From Herbaspirillum sp. DW155 (GTDB taxonomy: Bacteria; Pseudomonadota; Gammaproteobacteria; Burkholderiales; Burkholderiaceae_D), in NCBI RefSeq assembly GCF_037076565.1, contig NZ_AP029028.1, forward strand, positions 3,100,001 through 3,164,000: 64,000 nt of DNA. The letters run 5' to 3'. Shown piece after piece: positions 57,889-64,000 of the stretch. Below the pieces are notes generated by a model. The model worked only from the letters and a program-made list of their open reading frames with translations. It was not told the origin of the DNA and ran no database searches. Within the stretch, counting starts at the first letter, position 1; every line of letters begins with the position of its first letter. The position numbers were made by a program, and so were the translations under genes.

Positions 57889-59222
57889 GCACCCTCCCCC
57901 TTCGCCGGTTTCCTGCGCGCAGCGCGGCGGCGCCAGGCGGCCACGCTGGCATTGGCATCCAGGTGCGCCAGCAGCTTGCCGCGCTGGGCGTCGGTGAAGG
58001 GCAGCCTGTCGATCAGGCCCGGCCACAGGGTCATGGCGCGTTCCACGGTCTCCACCAGCACCGCCTGCAGACGGGGTTCGGGCAGACGCCACAGGTTGGC
58101 GAGCTGGCGCAGGATGGCCGGGGTCAGCAATTGCTTGCCCTTCTGGCCGGGCATGAAGGCCAGCGCATGGCCGTCGCCGCCCACATAGGCGGCATAGGCC
58201 ACGATGTCATAGGCCGGCGACAGCGCGGCCTGCTGCGGGGTGTGATAGAGCAGGCTGAAGTTCTTCAGATGCGCGTCGAAATTTCCGAGCAGTTCGTTGA
58301 CCTTGATCCGGCGCAGCAATTCATAAACATCTTCCGCACCGCGCGTACTGCGCTCCAGCAAGACCACGCCGATGGCGGCATAGGTGCCGACGTACTTGGC
58401 CGCCGGCGTGGTGCCGGTGACCTGGGCGAAATCTTCCATATGCAGACGGCCGGTGGGCGTAGGGGCATCGCGGTCGAAGCGCTGCACCAGCAGGAAACGG
58501 CTGGCGTCATTGCGCAGGCCGAACGGCAGGTGCTCGGCAATGGCCGAGAGCGGTTCCAGACTGAAGCGGCAGGTCTGCACGCCGGCCGCCGCTGCCAGGG
58601 TGAGCGAAGCGAACTCCACTTGCGGCATGTTGGGATAATCGGTGGCCGGCAGCTTGGCGATGAAGTGGCTACCCTGGCTGTCCTTGGAGCGCATCACGTA
58701 GCGACCGCCGCTCTCCCTGACCAGGGCCAGCTTGGGCTGCACGCCCGAAAGCGATTCCCCGCCCGGCACCGGCAACTGGCCGGAGCTCATTTCGTAGCTG
58801 TCGTGCCCCTGCCCCAGCAAGCGGCCCAGTCCGCGTTCATCCAGCTCTTCGGCCAGGGCCGAGACATCGCCGGGCAGGTCGCGTCCGCAATAGGCCAGGA
58901 GGCCGAATTCATCATCCGGCGCCAACCCGGCGCGCTGTACCAGGTGCTTGCGCAACTGGCCTTCCGGTAGCAGGTTCTGGAAGAAAGGCGGCAAGCCACC
59001 CCGGCCATCGCCCCGATTGGCGGCCAGCGTGGGATCGAGCAACTGGGCGCGGGTGCGCTCTTCGGTGGAGGCCAGATAGAGCTGGGAGAGGACCGGACGA
59101 TCCGCCCCCTGCAAGGCATAGGCGTCATCGAAACGGAAATAGCAGCGGCCATCGTCCAGCGCGAACAGGGAGCCGACCTCGACACGGCCCAGGCGGATGC
59201 GCAGGGATCGCAGCATGCTCAT
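57885..59222 (-). CDS. hipA: Type II toxin HipA-family serine/threonine kinase
   Basis: A 445-residue HipA. N-terminal subdomain (RIRLGRVEVGSLFALDDGR), the Gly/Ser loop GGESLSGVQPKLALV, the phosphate-binding SHFIAKLPATDYPNMPQVEF, and the catalytic C-terminal motif LGNFDAHLKNFSLLY. It phosphorylates a translation factor (GltX in E. coli) to slow growth and promote persistence. Its start overlaps the hipB stop by 4 bases. The basic tail is WRRRAARRKPAKGEGA. Confidence 0.93.
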   Translation of the reverse strand: MSMLRSLRIRLGRVEVGSLFALDDGRCYFRFDDAYALQGADRPVLSQLYLASTEERTRAQLLDPTLAANRGDGRGGLPPFFQNLLPEGQLRKHLVQRAGLAPDDEFGLLAYCGRDLPGDVSALAEELDERGLGRLLGQGHDSYEMSSGQLPVPGGESLSGVQPKLALVRESGGRYVMRSKDSQGSHFIAKLPATDYPNMPQVEFASLTLAAAAGVQTCRFSLEPLSAIAEHLPFGLRNDASRFLLVQRFDRDAPTPTGRLHMEDFAQVTGTTPAAKYVGTYAAIGVVLLERSTRGAEDVYELLRRIKVNELLGNFDAHLKNFSLLYHTPQQAALSPAYDIVAYAAYVGGDGHALAFMPGQKGKQLLTPAILRQLANLWRLPEPRLQAVLVETVERAMTLWPGLIDRLPFTDAQRGKLLAHLDANASVAAWRRRAARRKPAKGEGA

Positions 59223-59521
59223 GCCTTGCCTCCTTCGCCCATGAGCGCTTCCAGGCGCGCGCCCAGTTCGGTCTGGCTGCCATTGCCTTGTGCCTCGGCC
59301 GCACGCAGCGGAGCCGCTTGCCGTGGCAGCAGCAGCAGGTCCAGTTCCAGCGTCTCACACAACGCCAGCAGCTTGACCAGCTCGATATTGCCGCGCCCCG
59401 TTTCCAGGGCCAGCAAGGTATTGCGATGCATGCCGGCGCGCTCGGCCAGGGTGATGGCCGTCATCCCGCGCGCCTTGCGGGCGCTGCGGATGCGCTGGCC
59501 GATGTCTTGCAGACTGGTCAT
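59219..59521 (-). CDS. hipB: HipB-type antitoxin, HTH/XRE family
   Basis: About 100 residues from the ATG at 59521; an in-frame TTG lies four codons upstream. An XRE helix-turn-helix (about 7-60: IGQRIRSARKARGMTAITLA, GMHRNTLLALETGRGNIELV) precedes a C-terminal arm (ARLEALMGEGGKA). It neutralises HipA and represses the operon by binding repeated sites upstream (59530-59630). Confidence 0.92.
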   Translation of the reverse strand: MTSLQDIGQRIRSARKARGMTAITLAERAGMHRNTLLALETGRGNIELVKLLALCETLELDLLLLPRQAAPLRAAEAQGNGSQTELGARLEALMGEGGKA

Positions 59522-59529
59522 GAGAAGAT

Positions 59530-59630
59530 CCAATTAAATGGCACTTTTTATATAAGACCATTTTATTGAACATTCGGCTGAATGCAAGACCAATTAATTG
59601 TACTTTATGATTTTAGACCAATTAATTGGT
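59530..59630. promoter_or_regulatory. Tandem CCAATTAATTGG-type operators upstream of hipBA
   Basis: Three to four copies of a palindrome: CCAATTAAATGG (59530-59541), a weak ACCATTTTATTG (about 59558), ACCAATTAATTGT (59589-59601) and ACCAATTAATTGGT (59617-59630); three are followed by a conserved ACTTT. The segment is very AT-rich in a GC-rich chromosome. Likely HipB binding sites giving cooperative autorepression. Confidence 0.82.
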
Positions 59631-59681
59631 ACTTTTGATTCAAAAAAGGAACGCGAAGCAGGTTCAGGGTGAAAAGGGAAT

Positions 59682-59713
59682 AAAAAAATCGCAGCCCCGG
59701 GGGACTGCGATTT
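59682..59713 (-). terminator. Intrinsic terminator of the YjfB-type gene
   Basis: Stem AAATCGCAG (59686-59694) / CTGCGATTT (59705-59713), followed on the minus strand by TTTTTTTA. Confidence 0.88.
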
Positions 59714-59730
59714 CAAGACTGCCAGCGTAT

Positions 59731-59916
59731 TCAGGCGGTGGTATTGACGTTGCGCCCGATGTTCGGGTTGGCCGGCAACGGCAGTGCCTGCAGCAAGCCA
59801 GCTGCTGTGGCAGCCTGGCTATCGAGCGCCTTCTTCAGCATCAGCACGTTGACTGAATCGGAAGTCTGCGCCGCGGCCATGCTGGTGGCCAATGATGCGA
59901 TTTGAGTGACATCCAT
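59731..59916 (-). CDS. YjfB-type putative motility peptide, 61 aa
   Basis: A 61-residue protein with AAAAGGAGA before the ATG. The pattern MDVTQIASLATSMAAAQTSD, then VLMLKKALDSQAATAAGLLQ, then LPANPNIGRNVNTTA is that of the YjfB family of small putative motility proteins. A sigma28-like promoter lies at 59971-59997, which agrees with a flagellar or motility role. The last 15 residues resemble the end of the neighbouring peptide (60097-60288). Confidence 0.88.
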   Translation of the reverse strand: MDVTQIASLATSMAAAQTSDSVNVLMLKKALDSQAATAAGLLQALPLPANPNIGRNVNTTA

Positions 59917-59970
59917 GAAGCTCTCCTTTTGAGGGATACCGGGAAACAGGATGCGTTGGCCGGTGCTTTC

Positions 59971-59997
59971 ATTACGGCACTGGATGCCATTTCTTTA
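59971..59997 (-). promoter_or_regulatory. Sigma28 (FliA)-like promoter
   Basis: Minus strand: TAAAGAAA, an 11-base spacer, GCCGTAAT. The FliA consensus is TAAAGTTT-N11-GCCGATAA, so the spacing is exact and the core bases TAAAG and GCCG are kept. It lies 55 bases upstream of the YjfB-type start. Confidence 0.7.
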
Positions 59998-60096
59998 CAT
60001 CAATCAAGAAAATTCTTCGAGACACGATCAAACAGCCTGCCCCTCGGCTCGGTCACGACATCGATATCCATGTCAGCCCTGGCACCAGTGCCACAT

Positions 60097-60288
60097 CTAG
60101 GCGATGGTATTGATGATGCGACCAATATTCACATTGGCCGGCAAACGCGCCACGGATTTGGCTGCGTCTACCACCTCCCCCACCGCCGCCTGGGCCACCT
60201 TGCCCACGTCCACGCCCACGGACTGCGCCGCCTTGTCGGCCAACCAGGCCGTTGCCACACCGCTGGCGATCGTTGCCAACTCCACCAT
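60097..60288 (-). CDS. Small orphan peptide, 63 aa, with C-terminus shared with the YjfB-type peptide
   Basis: A 63-residue peptide with GGGAGG seven bases before the ATG. The N-terminal two-thirds are Ala/Val-rich and helical (LATIASGVATAWLADKAAQS, VGKVAQAAVGEVVDAAKSVA). The end LPANVNIGRIINTIA closely matches LPANPNIGRNVNTTA of the adjacent YjfB-type peptide (11 of 15 identical). No function is known. I see no clear promoter or terminator of its own. Confidence 0.65.
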   Translation of the reverse strand: MVELATIASGVATAWLADKAAQSVGVDVGKVAQAAVGEVVDAAKSVARLPANVNIGRIINTIA

Positions 60289-60497
60289 ATGAACCTCCCT
60301 GTCTGAAGAACGACCGGACCACCGCGGCAGCCTGATCGCGCATATTTACCCGTTCACCACAACATGACTGATCGGTCTTTACGTCATGTGCAAATGTGTT
60401 GGCGACAAGCATGCTCCCATCTTGATGGTTATTGCCTGTTCCTTACCCGCTTTTTCATGTGTAAACGCGCCGCGCGCTCAGGCTGGCGCTGCGCAGC

Positions 60498-61346
60498 TCA
60501 ACGCGTCGGTGCGGGAGGAAGAGAGGCCAGCTGCTCATAGACCGAGCTGGCAATACGGGAGAGTTCGGCGCGGGGGATGCTGCCGGACAGGGCATACCCG
60601 AACTGACCATCGATCCAGTAGAAGACGTTGACCCTGCCCTCCTGGGCAAAACGGAAGCCGGTCTCACGGTTCTGCACCTGATCATGGGAGACATACAAGG
60701 TCAGCCGCTGGCCGGCCGCATCCTGGTACATGAACTGCGCGACCGGGCCGCTCTGGCCCGGCAGCAGACGGCCGCCGATCAGGTCATAGCCCAAGGGCGC
60801 GAGTTTGGGCGCACGCACGTTGGCCCCAAGCCGCCTGGAAAGCCAGGTCACCAGCGCCTGTTCCTGGTCGGCGCCGACTTCCACCGGACGCCGCATGTCG
60901 GCGCTGAAAACGGTATGCGCCACGGCTGCCTGGCGCGCCAGCATGACCGGCGCGGCGGCCAGCGTGTTGCGGGAGCGGCTGCCCGCCACCAGATCGTGGG
61001 CCATCCAGCCGCCCGCAGCGCCAGCCAGCGTCAGCAGCAGCATGGCGGCGTGACGCCACCAGGCCGGGCTGTTGGCCGCCGCTCGCGGCCGGGCTTGATC
61101 GCGGCGCTGATGGGACTGCCCGTCACCGGCCAGCACGGCTGCCGCCAGGCGTGGCGGCAGGGGTTCTTCCAGCACCGGATCGTAATACGCGTGCAAGGCC
61201 CGGTTCTGGGCTCGCCAGCCGCGTACACGCTGCGAGTGCGCCGCGTCCTGCTCCAGCCAGGCGGCGATCTCGGTGGCGCGCGCCGGCGGCAACCGGCCGT
61301 CGGCATAGGCATGCAGATCTTCTTCTGAAATTGCCGGGATCTTCAT
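60498..61346 (-). CDS. Anti-sigma factor (membrane-bound, ECF partner)
   Basis: About 282 residues from the ATG at 61346, overlapping the sigma-factor stop by 4 bases. The N-terminal anti-sigma domain (ISEEDLHAYADGRLPPARAT, IAAWLEQDAAHSQRVRGWRA) is cytoplasmic; one membrane helix lies at about 98-117 (HAAMLLLTLAGAAGGWMAHD); the rest is periplasmic (GYDLIGGRLLPGQSGPVAQF, RETGFRFAQEGRVNVFYWID). It should hold the ECF sigma factor inactive until a signal arrives. No Zn-binding HxxxCxxC motif is seen. Confidence 0.92.
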   Translation of the reverse strand: MKIPAISEEDLHAYADGRLPPARATEIAAWLEQDAAHSQRVRGWRAQNRALHAYYDPVLEEPLPPRLAAAVLAGDGQSHQRRDQARPRAAANSPAWWRHAAMLLLTLAGAAGGWMAHDLVAGSRSRNTLAAAPVMLARQAAVAHTVFSADMRRPVEVGADQEQALVTWLSRRLGANVRAPKLAPLGYDLIGGRLLPGQSGPVAQFMYQDAAGQRLTLYVSHDQVQNRETGFRFAQEGRVNVFYWIDGQFGYALSGSIPRAELSRIASSVYEQLASLPPAPTR

Positions 61347-61900
61347 TTCACCACCTTCAGGGTCGAGCCGGCCTCGCTGCGCCCGCCAGGCCCCTCCATC
61401 CATTGGCGCAGCCGCTCGCGGGCGCGCGACAGGCGCGACATCACGGTGCCGGTGGGAATGCCCAGCGTGGCGGCGACTTCTTCATATCGCATTTCTTCCA
61501 GCACTACCAGCAGCAGCACTTCGCGCTGTTCGGCCGGCAACAGTTGCAGGGCTGCTTCCAGATCCAGCACCAGCGCGTGCTCGGCCGCTGGTGCGGGCGC
61601 TGCCGCATCGGCCGCCTGCTCCAGCTCCACCGTGACCAGCGCCGGCTGGCGCCGCTGGTCGGCATGCAGGTTGTGCATGATGGCGAAGAGCCAGGGTCGC
61701 ATGTCGCTGCCGCGCTTCCAGCTGTCCAGTTTTTGCCAGGCGCGTTCCAGGGTGTCCTGCACCAGGTCGTCGGCACTGTCGCGCCCGCCAGTCAGGGCGC
61801 GGGCGTAGCGGCGCAGGCGCGGCAGGCAGGCGAGCATGGCTTGCTCGTCGGCCTGCCGTTCCCGTTGCTGCCGCTGCAGCCTGGCGGTGCGTCCGAACAT
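61343..61900 (-). CDS. ECF-family RNA polymerase sigma factor
   Basis: A 185-residue sigma70-like factor: region 2 at about 25-90 (LPRLRRYARALTGGRDSADD, LVQDTLERAWQKLDSWKRGS, MRPWLFAIMHNLHADQRRQP) and region 4 at about 112-165 (LQLLPAEQREVLLLVVLEEM, YEEVAATLGIPTGTVMSRLS). It overlaps its anti-sigma partner by 4 bases. An ECF-type promoter lies upstream of the COG4315 gene, the first gene of this operon, suggesting autoregulation. Confidence 0.94.
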   Translation of the reverse strand: MFGRTARLQRQQRERQADEQAMLACLPRLRRYARALTGGRDSADDLVQDTLERAWQKLDSWKRGSDMRPWLFAIMHNLHADQRRQPALVTVELEQAADAAAPAPAAEHALVLDLEAALQLLPAEQREVLLLVVLEEMRYEEVAATLGIPTGTVMSRLSRARERLRQWMEGPGGRSEAGSTLKVVK

Positions 61901-61918
61901 GGCGTGCCCTGGGTCCGG

Positions 61919-62290
61919 TCAGGGCTTGACGATGTGCCAGATGTCCTTGAAGTTGTCGCCCGTGCGGTCACCCGGTTTCTTGTCGGCTTCGTACAGGTAC
62001 AGCGGCTTGCCCTGGTAGGCCAGTTGGGCACTGCCATCGTCGCGGGTCACGGTGGAATACGGCGCTGCCGGCACGCCCATGGGCGCCACCGGCGGCCACA
62101 GCTTGGCGCAGGGACCATTGCAGACGCTCTTGCCGCTGTTGGCGGTGTCCTTGTCGAAGGTGTAGACGGTCATGCCGTTGGCGTCGACCAGGATGCCATC
62201 CATGGTCTTGACGCCGGCGCTCTGCGCCGAGGCGGTGAAAGAAACCGAAGCGCAGGCCAAGGCCAGCAGGGAGGTTGCGAGCAGTCTCAT
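61919..62290 (-). CDS. COG4315-type secreted repeat protein
   Basis: A 123-residue exported protein with a signal peptide (MRLLATSLLALACASVSFTA SAQ cut). Two beta repeats of the family (GILVDANGMTVYTFDKDTAN and LAYQGKPLYLYEADKKPGD) flank CNGPCAKLWPP. The family is a secreted repeat of unknown function often encoded beside ECF sigma/anti-sigma pairs. It begins 18 bases upstream of the sigma gene and is read with it. Confidence 0.9.
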   Translation of the reverse strand: MRLLATSLLALACASVSFTASAQSAGVKTMDGILVDANGMTVYTFDKDTANSGKSVCNGPCAKLWPPVAPMGVPAAPYSTVTRDDGSAQLAYQGKPLYLYEADKKPGDRTGDNFKDIWHIVKP

Positions 62291-62343
62291 GGTATTTCCT
62301 TTTCTCGTGGTCGGGTCGTGCGGTATGCCAACCCATGCCGACG

Positions 62344-62372
62344 TATACGGAAAGCGGACCTGCTTTATTCCC
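62344..62372 (-). promoter_or_regulatory. ECF-type promoter GGAAT-N17-CGT
   Basis: Minus strand GGGAATAAA (62364-62372) and CGTATA (62344-62349), with 17 bases between GGAAT and CGT. This matches the usual ECF pattern of a GGAA-type -35 and a CGT-type -10. It lies 54 bases upstream of the COG4315 gene. Confidence 0.6.
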
Positions 62373-62392
62373 GCCCCCGGAAAATATTTTTG

Positions 62393-62833
62393 CTAACGGG
62401 TCACGGTCTCGCGCTGCATGGGTGCCAGCAGCGCCAGCAGGCGGTTTTGCGTGCGCGAGGCAATGCCGTTCTTGTCCATGGCCAACTGCAGATCCTCGAC
62501 CAGGGCGTTGAAATCAGCATTGGTCAGCTTCAGGCCCTGATGCACTTCGCGCATCGGATCGCCCGTATAGACGCAACCGCCGCCGCTAAGCTGGCAGAAC
62601 TGCTCGACCAGCTTTTGCTGGACGCGCTTGAGGTTGGAATTGTCGAAAGTATGGCGGATACGGGCGTCGGCCAGCATGGTATCCATGAAGTCCTGCACCA
62701 CCCGCTCGATCACGGGCAAACCGCCGAGCGCACGGAACAGGCTGTCGTCAGGGGCCGTCTGTGCCCGCGCCAGACCCAATGTGCCGGTCAGGATCAGGGC
62801 GGTGATTATGTGCTTCATCCTGAAGTGGTTCAT
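62393..62833 (-). CDS. Exported truncated haemoglobin (group I type)
   Basis: About 146 residues from the ATG at 62833 (GAGGAA upstream); an ATG at 62818 is possible. A signal peptide (HIITALILTGTLGLARAQ) precedes a trHb fold: SLFRALGGLPVIERVVQDFM, FCQLSGGGCVYTGDPMREVH with the proximal His, and TNADFNALVEDLQLAMDKNG. Truncated haemoglobins bind O2 or NO; a signal peptide is unusual and places it in the periplasm. It is 17 bases after the DUF3034-type gene. Confidence 0.9.
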   Translation of the reverse strand: MNHFRMKHIITALILTGTLGLARAQTAPDDSLFRALGGLPVIERVVQDFMDTMLADARIRHTFDNSNLKRVQQKLVEQFCQLSGGGCVYTGDPMREVHQGLKLTNADFNALVEDLQLAMDKNGIASRTQNRLLALLAPMQRETVTR

Positions 62834-62849
62834 CGCTGCTTCCTCACAT

Positions 62850-63875
62850 TCAGAAACCGGCTTGCAGCGACAGATAGACGCCACGCTGCGGTTTGGGGTT
62901 GTAGATGGTGATGTCGCCCAGCGCCACGTAGGCCAGGGTCACCGACAGGTTCTTGCCGGGGAACCAGGCCAGGAAGGCATCGTAATAATCCTTTTCACGA
63001 TCGGCGGAAAGATTGCGCGGCTTCATGCGGTATTCCACGCCCAGCGCCAGCTTGCGATTGATGAGATAAGCCAGCGAGAATTCCCCCATGGCCTGGTAGC
63101 GGTCATTGAGATCGCCGCCAAAGCCCAGCAGCCCCATCTGGTTGGCCTTGGTCAGCCGCAGCGTGCCATTGAGCAGCAGGCTCTGCGCCAGCAGGATCTT
63201 GGTCGCCGACAGGTAATAGTCGATGCCGGCATCGCTGGCCGCGCCCAGTTGCTTCACGCTGGTCACGCTGCCCAGCCCGCCGATGCCGTTGTTGTGCTTG
63301 AACATGGCACCGGCAGCCAGTTGCGGCAGCCAGCGGTCCTGGTCGTAGACGGCATCGCCGGCCAGCTTGACCTTGATGCCCACGATGTCCTGGGTGATCT
63401 TGAGATCGGCCAGCGGCGCCAGGCTGCCGTAGAACTCCTGCCTGGCCAGCGACAATTCCACCCGGTCTCTCAGGCCCACGGCCACACCGTAGGATCTGAG
63501 CGTGTAGTCCTGCGTGGCCAGGTAGGTGGCGTGGGCGTTGGCACCATAGCTGTCGCGGCTGCCGTAGCCGGTGATGAGTGCCCAGGGCGTCAAGCCCCCG
63601 CCCCCGGCACCTTCGACCTGGATGACGCCGCCAGTGGCGATGAGCTTGCCGAGGTCGGGCATCCAGCGTGTGTTGTCCGGCGTAGTGTGCGCCGTATTGT
63701 CCGACGTGGCAGCCGGCTCGCCTGCCGCCGCAGCCGAGGCGCGCATGGCCTGTGCCGCCTTGCGTTGCCGGGCCTGCAGCCAGGCATCACGCTCGGCGTC
63801 GTTCATCTGCGCCATTACCGGCATGGCCAGCGTGCCCAGCAGCAAAAATGCCGCGTTTTTGGTCAATTTCTTCAT
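62850..63875 (-). CDS. DUF3034-type outer-membrane beta-barrel protein
   Basis: About 341 residues from the ATG at 63875 (GGGGGA upstream). A signal peptide (NAAFLLLGTLAMPVMAQ) is followed by a disordered Ala-rich stretch (about 25-60) and a beta-rich body with repeated glycine/aromatic strands (GGLTPWALITGYGSRDSYGA, LALGVEYRMKPRNLSADREK, NLSVTLAYVALGDITIYN) ending in a C-terminal Phe (LSLQAGF), as in outer-membrane barrels. Resembles the DUF3034 family. It precedes the truncated haemoglobin in a likely two-gene operon. Confidence 0.86.
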   Translation of the reverse strand: MKKLTKNAAFLLLGTLAMPVMAQMNDAERDAWLQARQRKAAQAMRASAAAAGEPAATSDNTAHTTPDNTRWMPDLGKLIATGGVIQVEGAGGGGLTPWALITGYGSRDSYGANAHATYLATQDYTLRSYGVAVGLRDRVELSLARQEFYGSLAPLADLKITQDIVGIKVKLAGDAVYDQDRWLPQLAAGAMFKHNNGIGGLGSVTSVKQLGAASDAGIDYYLSATKILLAQSLLLNGTLRLTKANQMGLLGFGGDLNDRYQAMGEFSLAYLINRKLALGVEYRMKPRNLSADREKDYYDAFLAWFPGKNLSVTLAYVALGDITIYNPKPQRGVYLSLQAGF

Positions 63876-63932
63876 GCTCCCCCTGCACCCCTCTCGTTCA
63901 TCCTTTGCTGGCGCGGCCCCCTGCGCCATTAT

Positions 63933-64000
63933 TCATATCGCGATATTTTCGGACTGATCCAGCACTTGCGGCGCACGCCATCGGGGCAGCCACTCCATGA
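63933..64000 (-). CDS. Possible 3' end of a gene running in from the right
   Basis: On the minus strand a frame open to the window edge encodes EWLPRWRAPQVLDQSENIAI before a TGA at 63933-63935, 57 bases upstream of the DUF3034-type start. Only about 22 codons are visible, so it may be chance. Confidence 0.3.
   Translation of the reverse strand, partial: MEWLPRWRAPQVLDQSENIAI

Noticed and set aside
60310..60400. TAAAGACC upstream of the 63-aa sister peptide as a second sigma28 promoter.
   Set aside because: No GCCGATAA-like sequence at the required 11-base spacing.
1..64000. CRISPR arrays, tRNA or rRNA genes, insertion sequences or prophage.
   Set aside because: I saw no regularly spaced repeats, tRNA-like cloverleafs, transposase or phage genes.

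Overview
The window looks like the chromosome of a GC-rich betaproteobacterium. Gene content and protein style point to the Oxalobacteraceae and most likely to Herbaspirillum or a close relative; this is inferred from family resemblance, not from a database search. Genes are densely packed, mostly on the minus strand, with many 4-base ATGA stop/start overlaps. I see no rRNA, tRNA, CRISPR array, insertion sequence or prophage.

Layout. (1) 1-2045, plus strand: the 3' end of a hybrid sensor kinase and an overlapping REC-LuxR response regulator. (2) 2098-11204, minus: a tripartite RND efflux operon (adaptor, two inner-membrane pumps, outer-membrane lipoprotein) of the MdtABC type. (3) 11726-11923, plus: a small orphan protein with a terminator. 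(4) 11995-34759, minus: a cobalamin operon of about 23 kb (cbtB, cbtA, ferredoxin, cobN, fused ChlI-ChlD, cbiE, cbiX-cobH fusion, cbiD, cobI, cobM, cbiG, cobJ-cobK fusion, cobW, cobO, cobB, bluB, cobU, cbiB, cobC/D-type decarboxylase, cobQ) headed by a cobalamin riboswitch at about 34912-35082. It carries both an early (CbiX) and a late (CobN/ChlID) cobalt chelatase, while ring contraction is of the anaerobic type (CbiD, CbiG; no CobG or CobF here). (5) 35208-36693, minus: two exported or orphan proteins whose upstream regions share a palindrome. (6) 37014-41850: a small proline-rich transcription unit, phosphoglucomutase, a YeaQ/GlsB stress membrane protein, an orphan protein and GalU. Three of these units share a conserved TCCTACA-type element that may be an undescribed promoter. 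(7) 42191-46745: a Lys/Ala-rich nucleoid-type protein, MOSC protein, CopD-like membrane protein, acyl-CoA thioesterase, 2-hydroxyacid dehydrogenase and two small orphans. (8) 46957-56963: malonate decarboxylase operon mdcACDEGBH fused transcriptionally to a DctPQM TRAP transporter, with a divergent GntR regulator. (9) 56989-59640: RluA-type pseudouridine synthase and hipBA with repeated operators. (10) 59731-60288: a YjfB-type putative motility peptide with a sigma28-like promoter and a sister peptide. (11) 60498-63875: ECF sigma/anti-sigma operon, COG4315 protein, truncated haemoglobin and a DUF3034-type outer-membrane protein.

How the parts work together. The riboswitch and CbtAB link cobalt uptake and corrin synthesis in one B12-repressed unit. 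BluB supplies the lower ligand base, so the strain should make 5,6-dimethylbenzimidazolyl cobalamin, although CbiT/CobL, CobS, CobT and a CobA/CysG are not in this window. Pgm and GalU together supply UDP-glucose. The TRAP transporter feeds malonate to the decarboxylase, giving acetate/acetyl-S-ACP and CO2.
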